The position numbers were made by a program, and so were the translations under genes. From assembly GCA_020049245.1 (NCBI GenBank), contig JAIFLB010000068.1, forward strand, positions 1 through 36,310: a stretch of 36,310 bases of DNA, read 5' to 3'. Below are positions 8,338 to 15,972 of the stretch, in pieces. The notes under the pieces were generated by a model. It was not told the DNA's origin and searched no databases. It saw nothing but the letters and a program-made list of their open reading frames with translations. Each line of letters begins with the position of its first letter. Within the stretch, counting starts at the first letter, position 1. This DNA comes from Betaproteobacteria bacterium. Its GTDB lineage: Bacteria > Pseudomonadota > Gammaproteobacteria > Burkholderiales > Thiobacillaceae.

Positions 8338-8873
8338 GTGGAAGACTCCGTGGGTGGGGGGCTAAGCTTGCCGAGTAAATAGGTGGTCGCCAGACCGTTG
8401 CCGAGGCCGGTCAACCAAGCCGCGCTGAGAAACAAGGGCAACAGGCCGAGAATGCTCGCACCCGGCAGCAACCAGACATCGACCAGCCAGAGCTGGGCGC
8501 CAATATGCGCGAATGCAGCCAACAATGACAGGCCGACGGGGCCAAACCAGCGCGCCGGCAGATGCATCGCGACAGCCAGCATCGCCAGGCTCATCACTCC
8601 GCCAGCCAGGCTGAGGACGAAGGTCGGGGTCAGGAACTGACCCAGCGCCAGCGCCCCGGCGACGATGCGCAAACCGGCTACCCAGGCGGCGGTACGCCAG
8701 CCGTAGCGATACAGCACCAGCAAGGTGACGATGTTGGCCAAGCCGGGTTTGATGCCGGGAATCGGCAACGGAATCGCGGCCTCCGCCAAGGTCAAGCCGA
8801 TCGCGGCGGCAGCCAGGCCAGCGATGCGCCGATCTTCCTGGCTGGGAATGAGCTCAATAGTTGAGGGTGTCAT
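8334..8873 (-). CDS. Gx transporter family membrane protein (heptaprenyl diphosphate synthase component I-like), 179 aa
   Basis: A small integral membrane protein with about five hydrophobic segments. The motif LPIPGIKPGLANIVTLLVLY after a short polar N-terminus (DRRIAGLAAAAIGL) is the hallmark of the Gx transporter/HepSI-like family, which resembles the membrane S-components of ECF vitamin transporters. The start is taken as the ATG at 8873. The frame is open further upstream, but that stretch lies antisense-free inside the preceding gene and has a Cys/Arg/Pro-rich shadow composition. The gene overlaps the end of the NusG-domain-II gene by 20 bases. Such pairs are often found near redox or flavin genes; the transported substrate is unproven. 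Confidence 0.85.
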   Translation of the reverse strand: MTPSTIELIPSQEDRRIAGLAAAAIGLTLAEAAIPLPIPGIKPGLANIVTLLVLYRYGWRTAAWVAGLRIVAGALALGQFLTPTFVLSLAGGVMSLAMLAVAMHLPARWFGPVGLSLLAAFAHIGAQLWLVDVWLLPGASILGLLPLFLSAAWLTGLGNGLATTYLLGKLSPPPTESST

Positions 8874-9213
8874 AACCGGCGGCGGCATTTTCCACGCTGA
8901 CCCGATTCGGCAAACAGACTGCCGCGCCCCCCGACGGAATCCAGCCCTGGCGGACACAGAGCTGGCGCGGGCTGGGGTCGGCGGCAACCCGCACGCGACC
9001 GGCCTGGATTTCGATCCGGCTGATGCCAAGTGGCCCGGCAACCTCGATGATCCGATTCAGGCGCAAGCTGGCGGTCTGAAACACCTGGCCATCCTGACGA
9101 ATCACCACCTGTCCTTCCAGGCTGTCTACCTGCCGCAGCCAGAGCGCTGCGAGCAATACCACGCCCGCGCCGGCAATCAGCCAGTCGCCTGGACGCAATG
9201 CGGACGCCGCCAA
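8854..9213 (-). CDS. NusG domain II-containing membrane-anchored protein, 119 aa
   Basis: One N-terminal membrane helix (about residues 8-27, DWLIAGAGVVLLAALWL) precedes a small beta-domain that ends in the family signature CVRQGWI followed by AVCLPNRV. This is the stand-alone NusG domain II family, unrelated in function to transcription factor NusG. It travels with Gx-transporter genes, as here. The start appears to be the TTG at 9213, one base after the rapZ stop; another TTG lies 15 bases later. A TTG start is unusual but no ATG is available upstream of the membrane helix. The biochemical role is not established. Confidence 0.82.
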   Translation of the reverse strand: MAASALRPGDWLIAGAGVVLLAALWLRQVDSLEGQVVIRQDGQVFQTASLRLNRIIEVAGPLGISRIEIQAGRVRVAADPSPRQLCVRQGWIPSGGAAVCLPNRVSVENAAAGYDTLNY

Positions 9214-9214
9214 T

Positions 9215-10048
9215 TCAGGTCAATTCCCGATGCCGGATCAGCACCTGTTGCTGCTCGCTGAACAGGTCGGCCAGCGTCTCGGCGAAATAGACCGAGCGGT
9301 GCTGGCCCCCAGTACAGCCGAGGCCGACGGTGAAATAGTTGCGGTTGTCCTTGATGTAAGCCGGCAACCATTTGGCAACATACGCATGGATATCAGCCAG
9401 CATCTCCTGCACCACGCTTTGTGATTGCAGATAGGCGATGACCGGGCCATCGCGTCCGGTCAACGGTTTCAGTGTGACGTCGTAATGCGGGTTGGGCAGA
9501 CAGCGCATGTCGAAAACCAGATCGGCATCCATCGGAATACCATGTTTGAAGCCAAAGGATTCAAACACCAAGGTGAAATTGGCACTGCTCAGTTCAAGGA
9601 AATCCTTGATCCAGGTGCGCAGATTGTTGGCGGACAGATCGCTGGTATCCATCAGATGGCTGTTGGCCGAGATGCGCTCCAACATTTCGCGTTCGGCGCG
9701 GATACATTCCTCCAACGAGCGGTCGCCGGTGGCCAGGGGATGCCGGCGGCGGGTTTCTGAAAAACGTCTCACCAGCGTGGCGTCCTTGGCGGTGAGAAAC
9801 AGCACACGCAGGTCGTAACGTTGCCGCAACCGCTCCAGATCGTTGGGTAAACCGGGAATGCCGGCGCCACTGCGGGCGTCAATGCTGATTGCCACATCGG
9901 TGACACCGGACATGCGCAGATATTCAACGGTCTCTGGCAGCAAAGCGGCGGGCAGGTTATCGACGCAATAAAAGCCGGTATCTTCCAGCACCTTCAGGGC
10001 GACGCTTTTACCTGAACCGGAGAGTCCGCTGATGACGATGATGCGCAT
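9215..10048 (-). CDS. rapZ: RNase adapter/nucleotide-binding protein RapZ, 277 aa
   Basis: The N-terminal P-loop ATPase-like domain has Walker A at residues 8-15 (GLSGSGKS) followed by ALKVLEDTGFYCVDNLP. The C-terminal domain has the conserved GCTGGQHRSVYFAE motif, which in E. coli RapZ forms the ligand and RNA-binding part. In E. coli RapZ senses glucosamine-6-phosphate and directs RNase E to the small RNA GlmZ; whether that applies in Betaproteobacteria is open. The length matches the family (about 284). It lies 26 bases after hprK and one base before the NusG-domain-II gene, in the usual ptsN-hprK-rapZ order. Confidence 0.96.
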   Translation of the reverse strand: MRIIVISGLSGSGKSVALKVLEDTGFYCVDNLPAALLPETVEYLRMSGVTDVAISIDARSGAGIPGLPNDLERLRQRYDLRVLFLTAKDATLVRRFSETRRRHPLATGDRSLEECIRAEREMLERISANSHLMDTSDLSANNLRTWIKDFLELSSANFTLVFESFGFKHGIPMDADLVFDMRCLPNPHYDVTLKPLTGRDGPVIAYLQSQSVVQEMLADIHAYVAKWLPAYIKDNRNYFTVGLGCTGGQHRSVYFAETLADLFSEQQQVLIRHRELT

Positions 10049-10074
10049 GGAAAAACGCTCCGCTCCTAAGTGGT

Positions 10075-11061
10075 TTACTGCCCGTTGGCCTCAATCGCGG
10101 CACGATGCCGTTCGGTGAATTCCTGCACCGAATCGAAGCCGCGCAATTTGAGGATATGGTTACGCACTGCGACCTCGACCAGCACCGCCAGGTTGCGGCC
10201 GATAGCGACCGGAATCCGCACTTCCGGGACATCGACGCCCAGAATGCTGCGCGTACTGGCGGCCATGTTCAGGCGATCAACTTCTTGCCAGTTGTGGTTC
10301 GCTTCATCCGCCAGCGTCAGGTGAATGATCAGCTTCAGATTCTTCTTCTGCTTGACGGCGGTGTCTCCGAACAAGCGGCGCACATTGAGCACGCCGAGTC
10401 CGCGCACTTCCATGAAATCGAGCAGCAATGTGGGGCAACGCCCTTCCAGCGTGTCCGGCGAAACGGCAAACACTTCCAGCGCGTCATCGGCAATCAGCCG
10501 GTGGCCGCGGGTAATCAACTCCAGCGCCAGTTCGCTCTTGCCAGCGGAGGGCGCGCCGGTAATCAATACACCAAGGCCGGATACCTCAAGGAAAACCCCA
10601 TGCAATACAGTCGATGGCGCCAACGCCTGCGCCATCAGGTGCGACAGCAGCCGCATCAATTGTGGGCCGGCCTCGGGTGAAGAGAACAAGGGTGTGGCGG
10701 TGCGCTCGGCATGCTCCATCATCACTTCGGGCACGCTTTCGCCATTCGCGATCACCACGGCGGCGATCTCGTTGGAAAACAGGTAATCAACCGCTTCGTC
10801 CAATTTGTTGCCCGGCAGCTTGCGCAAATAGTCCATTTCCGCACAGCCGAGAACCTGGACGCGGTTCGGGTGGATGAAATTCTGGTGGCCGATCAGGGCC
10901 AGACTGGGCTTTTGCACGGTATCGGAAGTCAGCAGCTTTTCACCGCCGGCATGGCCCGCGATCCAGGTCAGCCGAAGACGCTCGCCGACAGCACTGAACA
11001 ACGCAGCCACCGTGATCGGGTGGTGCGAAACAAGCTCATGTTGCCGGTTGCCGAAAGGCAT
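10075..11061 (-). CDS. hprK: HPr kinase/phosphorylase, 328 aa
   Basis: HprK phosphorylates and dephosphorylates a regulatory serine of HPr-type phosphocarriers. The N-terminal domain (to about 130) is followed by the kinase domain with Walker A at residues 169-176 (GAPSAGKS), the GHRLIADDALEVF strand carrying the catalytic His and Asp pair, and the family signature MEVRGLGVLNVRRLFGD. I chose the ATG at 11061, whose A is the last base of the ptsN stop (TGATG); a GTG 12 bases upstream would add only four residues. No HPr gene is in the window. Together with ptsN and rapZ this gives a regulatory rather than sugar-uptake PTS, as usual in this class. Confidence 0.95.
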   Translation of the reverse strand: MPFGNRQHELVSHHPITVAALFSAVGERLRLTWIAGHAGGEKLLTSDTVQKPSLALIGHQNFIHPNRVQVLGCAEMDYLRKLPGNKLDEAVDYLFSNEIAAVVIANGESVPEVMMEHAERTATPLFSSPEAGPQLMRLLSHLMAQALAPSTVLHGVFLEVSGLGVLITGAPSAGKSELALELITRGHRLIADDALEVFAVSPDTLEGRCPTLLLDFMEVRGLGVLNVRRLFGDTAVKQKKNLKLIIHLTLADEANHNWQEVDRLNMAASTRSILGVDVPEVRIPVAIGRNLAVLVEVAVRNHILKLRGFDSVQEFTERHRAAIEANGQ

Positions 11062-11516
11062 CAGGGCGTCCACTCGGTAATCAGGCGGTGCAGTTCGGCA
11101 GCATCGGGCGCGGCGCGTAAACGAGCACGAAAGTCTTCGTCGGAAAACATCGCCGCCAATTCGCCCAGAATCTGCAAATGCAGATCGGTGGCGGCAGCGG
11201 GTGCCAGCAGGACAAAAACCAGATCCACCAGCTGATTGTCCGGTGCATCAAAATTTGTGGGGGCTTTCAGGCGAATGAAGGCACAGGCGGTTTCCTTCAG
11301 ATGCTTGATGCGGCCATGCGGAATGGCGATGCCATAGCCAAGCGCGGTGGAACCGAGCTTCTCGCGTGAAAATAGGCTGTCGAATACTTCAGCGGCCGAG
11401 ACGCCATCGCTATCCAGAAACATCTGGCCAGCTTGTTCAAACAGGCGTTTCTTGCTGGTGGTTTCAAAGTCCGCCAGGACATTAACGGGCTTCAATAAAG
11501 GTGTGATGAGATTCAT
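11061..11516 (-). CDS. ptsN: PTS IIA-like nitrogen regulatory protein PtsN (EIIA-Ntr), 151 aa
   Basis: A single PTS EIIA type-2 domain of normal length. The phosphorylated histidine is H67 in GYGIAIPHGRI. The segment FDAPDNQLVDLVFVLLAP and the C-terminal LHLQILGELAAMFSDEDF helix are conserved. EIIA-Ntr takes phosphate from the PTS-Ntr chain and regulates potassium handling, sigma-54-linked and envelope functions by protein contact. It follows hpf after a 100-base gap that holds a two-tier palindrome and is coupled to hprK through a TGATG overlap. Linkage to rpoN is the classic context. Confidence 0.95.
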   Translation of the reverse strand: MNLITPLLKPVNVLADFETTSKKRLFEQAGQMFLDSDGVSAAEVFDSLFSREKLGSTALGYGIAIPHGRIKHLKETACAFIRLKAPTNFDAPDNQLVDLVFVLLAPAAATDLHLQILGELAAMFSDEDFRARLRAAPDAAELHRLITEWTP

Positions 11517-11545
11517 GGGAGTGGCGATTGAGAGCTTGCTGAGTC

Positions 11546-11606
11546 TGAACGCGCTGCCATGAACCCGCTGTCTGCCAGCAGCCAGGGGTTCAGGCCCGCG
11601 CGTTCA
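11546..11606 (-). promoter_or_regulatory. Two-tier inverted repeat between hpf and ptsN
   Basis: Outer arms TGAACGCG (11546-11553) and CGCGTTCA (11599-11606) are perfect complements. Inside them TGAACCC (11560-11566) pairs with GGGTTCA (11586-11592), and GCTG (11567-11570) can pair with CAGC (11576-11579). The element occupies most of the 100-base gap between two genes read in the same direction. In RNA it would form a long imperfect hairpin, so attenuation, RNA processing or protection of the upstream message are possible. No T-run follows on the minus strand, so it is not an ordinary terminator. Confidence 0.6.
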
Positions 11607-11616
11607 TGTCTGGCGA

Positions 11617-11949
11617 TTAGTCGACTTCGGCGATTTGGCCTTTTACGCCGCCAGATGCTCGGTTGACATCACCGGTCTTTTCCTTGTGCTTGACGACCTG
11701 ACGGTCGAGTTTGTCGACCAGAGCATCGATCGATGCATACATATCGGGTTCGATCGCTTCTACATAGATATCCTTGCCGCGTAAATGCAGATTGACTTCC
11801 GCTTTGTGCTTCAGTTTCTCGACCGTGAGGATGACCGAGACGTCGATCACTTGATCGAAATGCCGTTTGATCCGCCCCATTTTCTCCTCGATATAACCGC
11901 GAATGGCAGGCGTAATTTCCAGATGATGACCCGTGATGGTGAGGTTCAT
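11617..11949 (-). CDS. hpf: Ribosome hibernation-promoting factor (short HPF/YhbH type), 110 aa
   Basis: The protein has the HPF/RaiA fold throughout (MNLTITGHHLEITPAIRGYIEEKM, then VILTVEKLKHKAEVNLHLRGKDIYVEA and DMYASIDALVDKLDRQV). It lacks the long C-terminal dimerisation domain, so it is the short form, which acts with RMF-like factors to hold idle 70S ribosomes as dimers. I chose the ATG at 11949 because an AAGGAG ribosome site lies 8 bases upstream; five extra codons upstream would swallow that site. It sits 26 bases after rpoN, as in many proteobacteria, where it is known as the sigma-54 modulation protein. Confidence 0.95.
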   Translation of the reverse strand: MNLTITGHHLEITPAIRGYIEEKMGRIKRHFDQVIDVSVILTVEKLKHKAEVNLHLRGKDIYVEAIEPDMYASIDALVDKLDRQVVKHKEKTGDVNRASGGVKGQIAEVD

Positions 11950-11975
11950 ACAGAACTCCTTCAATAATGCGCAAG

Positions 11976-13427
11976 TCAGATCGACTTGCGCTGGTTGGCG
12001 GGAGGAATATTCAGCAACTCCCGGTACTTGGCTACGGTGCGTCGGGCAACCACAAAACCTTGTTTGCCCAACAGTTCAGCAATGGTGTTATCGGAAATCG
12101 GCTTGGTTCGATTCTCTGCTTCAATGAATTGCTTGATCAATGCGCGGATCGCCGTGCTGGAGGTGGCGCCGCCTTCGTCGGTGGCGAGTGAACTGCCGAA
12201 GAAGTATTTGAATTCATACAGTCCGCGCGGCGTCATCATGTACTTCTGGGTGGTGACACGCGATATCGTGGATTCATGCAACTCCACGGTATCGGCGATT
12301 TCCTTGAGGGTCAGCGGCCGCATGGCCACATCCCCGTGCTCGAAAAACATACGCTGGCGATCAACGATGGCTTGGGACACTTTCAGAATAGTCTCAAATC
12401 GCTGCTGCACGTTCTTGATCAACCAACGCGCCTCCTGCAATTGCACACTGAGCGAACTACCGCCGTCCTTGTTGCCGCGCAGAATACCGGCGTACATCTC
12501 GTTGATCCGCAGCTTCGGCACGGCCTCGGCATTCAGGCTGACCATCCACATGCCCTTGACCTTTTTTACGAACACATCCGGCGCGACATAGCGTGTATCA
12601 AGCGGCGTGAATGCGCTGCCAGGGCGGGGATTGAGCGAGGTGACCAAATGCCGCAGGCAAGTGAATTCGGTGTCCGAGATATCCAGCAGGCGTTTGATCT
12701 TGCCGTATTCCCGGTCCGCCAGCAGGCCGAGATGGTCACGTACCAGGACTTTCGCCTTCTCCAGATTCGGCGTCGTTGCCGGCAAGGCTTTCAACTGCAA
12801 CCACAGGCATTCACCCAGGTCGCGTGCACCGACCCCGGTCGGATCAAGACTCTGCAGCAATTTCAATGCGGTGGAGAGCTCCAGCGGGTCCAGCTCCATC
12901 TCCTCCGGGAACAGGGTCTCGAGTTCTTCCAGCGTGGTGGAGAGGTAACCATCATCGTCCAGCGCCTCGATCAGCAGCGCGATCAGCTGGCGATCGCGCT
13001 GGCTCAGCGGCGACAACGAAAGTTGATCGGCTAGATGTTGATGCAGGCCGGTCTGGCTGGTATCGGCTTGCTGGAAGCCATGCTCGTCATCGTCATCATT
13101 GCTGCCGCTGCCGGAGCCGGAAACCGCGCGGTCGCCCCAGGCCATTTCTTCATAAATGTCGTCACGTTCCTGGCGCGGCTCTTCCTGCGGCGTTTCTCTG
13201 TCGCCTTCGCTACCGGTTTGATTTTGCGTATCAACAGTCGCGGCGCTCGCCCCACCGTCAAATCGATCCTCGCCATCCAGCCGTTCGAGCAGCGGGTTGT
13301 CCTGCAGCATCTGCGATATTTCCTGACTCAGCTCCAATGTGGAAAGCTGCAACAGGCGGATTGATTGCTGTAGTTGCGGGGTTAGGGTGAGCTGCTGATG
13401 CAGCTTGAGCTGTAGGCTCTGCTTCAT
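11976..13427 (-). CDS. rpoN: RNA polymerase sigma-54 factor RpoN, 483 aa
   Basis: The N-terminal Gln/Leu-rich activator-interacting region I (LQLKLHQQLTLTPQLQQSI, then LLQLSTLELSQEI) is followed by an acidic region II of about residues 60-120, the core-binding domain, the HTH region (TLKEIADTVELHESTISRVT) and the RpoN box ARRTVAKYRE near the C-terminus, which reads the -24 promoter element. Length is normal. It lies between lptB and hpf, the standard proteobacterial position. Targets cannot be listed from this window; I saw no convincing GG-N10-GC promoter among its neighbours. Confidence 0.97.
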   Translation of the reverse strand: MKQSLQLKLHQQLTLTPQLQQSIRLLQLSTLELSQEISQMLQDNPLLERLDGEDRFDGGASAATVDTQNQTGSEGDRETPQEEPRQERDDIYEEMAWGDRAVSGSGSGSNDDDDEHGFQQADTSQTGLHQHLADQLSLSPLSQRDRQLIALLIEALDDDGYLSTTLEELETLFPEEMELDPLELSTALKLLQSLDPTGVGARDLGECLWLQLKALPATTPNLEKAKVLVRDHLGLLADREYGKIKRLLDISDTEFTCLRHLVTSLNPRPGSAFTPLDTRYVAPDVFVKKVKGMWMVSLNAEAVPKLRINEMYAGILRGNKDGGSSLSVQLQEARWLIKNVQQRFETILKVSQAIVDRQRMFFEHGDVAMRPLTLKEIADTVELHESTISRVTTQKYMMTPRGLYEFKYFFGSSLATDEGGATSSTAIRALIKQFIEAENRTKPISDNTIAELLGKQGFVVARRTVAKYRELLNIPPANQRKSI

Positions 13428-13475
13428 GGGTGAAGCGGGAAAATGGGTCGCTTGACGATGGAAGGATCGAAACGT

Positions 13476-14198
13476 TCAGAGTCTGAAGTGTTCACCGAGA
13501 TACACCTTGCGAACGTCTTCATTGTAAATGATTTCATCTGGCGTCCCGGCAGCCAGCACCTGGCCCGCATTGAGAATATAGGCACGGTTGCAGATGCCCA
13601 GCGTTTCTCGCACGTTATGGTCGGTGATCAAAACGCCGATGCCGCGTTCGGTCAGAAAACCAACGATCTTCTGAATGTCGATGACGGAAATCGGATCGAT
13701 ACCGGCAAACGGCTCGTCCAGCAGAATGAATCGGGGCGATGTCGCCAGCGCGCGCGCGATTTCAACCCGTCGCCGCTCACCACCTGACAACCCGGCCGCC
13801 GGCGCTTCGCGCAAATGCGTGATATGCATATCTTCCAGCAGGTTCTCCAGCCGCGTCTCGACCTCCGCCGCCTTGTGACCGCACAACTCGAGCATGGCGG
13901 CGATGTTGTCAGCCACCGACAGTCGCCGAAAGATCGAGGGTTCCTGCGGCAGGTAAGAGAGCCCCAGCCGCGCCCGCTTGTAAACCGGCATGCTGGTCAG
14001 GTCGACATCGTCCAGACGTATCCGGCCTGACTGGGCGCGGATCAGTCCGACCAGCATGTAGAAACAGGTTGTCTTGCCTGCTCCATTCGGCCCCAACAGG
14101 CCAACCACTTCGCCACTCTCGACGCGAATCGACGCGTCTGTCACAACCTGGCGCGACTTGTAGCGCTTGGCCAGATTCTCGGCGCTCAACACACTCAC
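13476..14198 (-). CDS. lptB: LPS export ABC transporter ATP-binding protein LptB, 240 aa
   Basis: LptB is the cytoplasmic ATPase that powers extraction of lipopolysaccharide from the inner membrane with LptF and LptG. Walker A is GPNGAGKT, the ABC signature is LSGGERRRVEIARAL, Walker B is FILLDEPFAGIDP, and the switch His is in LITDHNVRETL. The start is a GTG at 14198 whose last bases form the lptA stop (GTGA), so lptA and lptB are coupled. lptF and lptG are not in the window, as usual for this locus. Confidence 0.97.
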   Translation of the reverse strand: MSVLSAENLAKRYKSRQVVTDASIRVESGEVVGLLGPNGAGKTTCFYMLVGLIRAQSGRIRLDDVDLTSMPVYKRARLGLSYLPQEPSIFRRLSVADNIAAMLELCGHKAAEVETRLENLLEDMHITHLREAPAAGLSGGERRRVEIARALATSPRFILLDEPFAGIDPISVIDIQKIVGFLTERGIGVLITDHNVRETLGICNRAYILNAGQVLAAGTPDEIIYNEDVRKVYLGEHFRL

Positions 14199-14734
14199 GG
14201 TTTGGCAACCTGAGAAGACTCGTTGGCGAGCGGGACATTCTTAGGCTGAATCACCGCCCTGACGCGTCCCTTGACCCCATTGCTACTGCCTTGCGCCTGG
14301 TAAAACTCGGTCTTGGCATCGTAAAGGATCAGGCTACCGCGCAGTTCGTCAGCGCCGCGCTTGAGACGCGCCTGGCCGCTCAACTGAAGCTTGTCGGCGC
14401 CGCCATCATAAATAATGCGGTCGGCCCAACCCTCGGCAAATTCTTCCCGGCCATCCAGCTTTTGCCGGAAGTAAACCGGACTCCCGCTCGCGTTTCCGAC
14501 AGTAAATCCCTTGGCGTCCTGGCGGAATTCAATCTTGTCTGCGGTCATCCTCAGCGAGCCCTGGGTCATCACGACATGGCCCTCATAAATCGCGGCTTGT
14601 TTGGAATCCTCAACCCGAACGCTATCCGCTTCCAGGTTGATCGGTTTCGACTTGTCGGCATTTTCGGCATGGGCGGGGAAAGCCAGCATCGAGAAGCTGC
14701 AAACTAGACTGGCAAACAGCCATTCAATGCGCAT
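14195..14734 (-). CDS. lptA: LPS transport periplasmic protein LptA, 179 aa
   Basis: LptA forms the periplasmic bridge along which lipopolysaccharide travels to the outer membrane. A signal peptide (MRIEWLFASLVCSFSMLAF, cleaved after AHA) is followed by the OstA/LptA beta-jellyroll with repeated strands (INLEADSVRVEDSKQAAIYEG, then VMTQGSLRMTADKIEF). I chose the ATG at 14734, preceded by a CAGGAAA ribosome site and overlapping the lptC end by 11 bases; an ATG at 14776 would add 14 polar residues in front of a good signal peptide. Confidence 0.93.
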   Translation of the reverse strand: MRIEWLFASLVCSFSMLAFPAHAENADKSKPINLEADSVRVEDSKQAAIYEGHVVMTQGSLRMTADKIEFRQDAKGFTVGNASGSPVYFRQKLDGREEFAEGWADRIIYDGGADKLQLSGQARLKRGADELRGSLILYDAKTEFYQAQGSSNGVKGRVRAVIQPKNVPLANESSQVAKP

Positions 14735-15332
14735 TTTTTTGATTTCCTGGTTGAGGGAGTTGAGATGATTGTTCAATAACCGCTTTCACGCCACCGGAAA
14801 GCGTCATCAAACCCTTGCTGTCATCAATCATCAACTGATTCGCAGTGATCACGGAAGCACCCTGGCTAAGCGTGAAAAATTGATTCGTGCGCATGATGCG
14901 TTCATCCGGAGAAACGTGAAGATACTCTGTATCCAGACTGACGGGCATTTGCCCTGTCCCGCCAGCCCGGGTGAGACGGACCTGATTCAGGAAATAGACT
15001 TGCTTGCCATCGGCCGAAATTTGCGCCCGTTGTGACCTCACTTCCACCGGAAGCGACTGATCGAGCGAGAAAAACATCGGCTTTTCCAACACGGTGGTGT
15101 CGTCATCCATATAGTGCGTCATGCGTTCAGCCATCAACCGATGGCGCGGCTTGCCGGCTTCATTGAACGCCAGCGCGTTGAACTCCTCGACCACGTAGTC
15201 CGGTTCATGTTCGAAACCCGCGTCGTCGACGGAAGGTATCCGCACAGCGACCTGATTCAGCCAGAAACCAAGCAGCGCCAGGAATAAAGCCAACACCAAC
15301 GGTGGCCAGTGAACTTGGTAGCCCAGGCTCAT
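14724..15332 (-). CDS. lptC: LPS export system protein LptC, 202 aa
   Basis: A bitopic inner-membrane protein: one N-terminal membrane helix (about residues 9-27, WPPLVLALFLALLGFWL) and a periplasmic LptC jellyroll domain (IPSVDDAGFEHEPDYVVEEFNALAFNEAGKPRHRL region, with YMDDDTTVLEKP and VYFLNQVRL strands). It couples the LptBFG machine to LptA. It lies 54 bases after kdsC and overlaps lptA, giving the conserved kdsC-lptC-lptA-lptB order. Confidence 0.93.
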   Translation of the reverse strand: MSLGYQVHWPPLVLALFLALLGFWLNQVAVRIPSVDDAGFEHEPDYVVEEFNALAFNEAGKPRHRLMAERMTHYMDDDTTVLEKPMFFSLDQSLPVEVRSQRAQISADGKQVYFLNQVRLTRAGGTGQMPVSLDTEYLHVSPDERIMRTNQFFTLSQGASVITANQLMIDDSKGLMTLSGGVKAVIEQSSQLPQPGNQKNAH

Positions 15333-15386
15333 GTTTGCAATATCCAGGTGGAATCAGTCGGCAAACCGGACTTCGGAAGGATGCGT

Positions 15387-15962
15387 TCAGCGGTCGTAGA
15401 GGGCGATCTGGGCAGCCCAGGTGCCTTGCGCCCGCATGATCAATTCACACGCTTCTCGCGCCGCACCGCGTCCGGCATTGGCCAAGGTGATCACCTGGCT
15501 GCGCCGTTTAACTTCTTCGGGCGCGTCTGGCACGGTAATCGCCAGACCACACCGATTCAGCACCGGCAAATCGACCACATCGTCACCCATATAAGCAATC
15601 TGTTCCGGCGCCAGACCGGTTTCCCGTAAAAGGCTTTGCAGCGCTTCCAACTTGTCTTCCGCGCCCTGGTAGATCTGCCCGATGCCCAGATTGCGGGCGC
15701 GGTGCAGCACGATCTGGGATGTGCGACCGGTGATGATGCCGGTCTCGACGCCGCTGGCGCGCAACATCTTGATGCCATGGCCATCGCGCGAATTGAAAGC
15801 TTTGTATTCCTGCCCCTGATTGTCATAGAACAGGCTGCCATCAGTGAGCACGCCATCGACATCAAACACCAGCATGCGCACCGCGCGGGCGCGCTGCTCG
15901 ATATCCAAGCGAACATCGCCCCTTTCCATCCCTTCCACCCCGGCTTGATCCATCTGATTCAT
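15387..15962 (-). CDS. kdsC: 3-deoxy-D-manno-octulosonate-8-phosphate phosphatase KdsC, 191 aa
   Basis: KdsC removes phosphate from Kdo-8-phosphate, the last step before Kdo activation for lipid A assembly. It is a small HAD-superfamily (C0) enzyme: nucleophile motif D34-x-D36 in VFDVDGVLTDG, FNSRDGHGIKML, ITGRTS and the metal motif AYMGDDVVDLPVL. I chose the ATG at 15962, because GAGG lies about 8 bases upstream; a GTG at 15971 would add three residues and cover that site. It begins 10 bases after kdsD. Confidence 0.95.
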   Translation of the reverse strand: MNQMDQAGVEGMERGDVRLDIEQRARAVRMLVFDVDGVLTDGSLFYDNQGQEYKAFNSRDGHGIKMLRASGVETGIITGRTSQIVLHRARNLGIGQIYQGAEDKLEALQSLLRETGLAPEQIAYMGDDVVDLPVLNRCGLAITVPDAPEEVKRRSQVITLANAGRGAAREACELIMRAQGTWAAQIALYDR

Positions 15963-15972
15963 GCCCAGCACC

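Noticed and set aside
8874..9041. N-terminal extension of the Gx-transporter frame
   Set aside because: It overlaps the NusG-domain-II coding sequence and has a Cys/Arg/Pro-rich shadow composition; the ATG at 8873 gives the normal family start.
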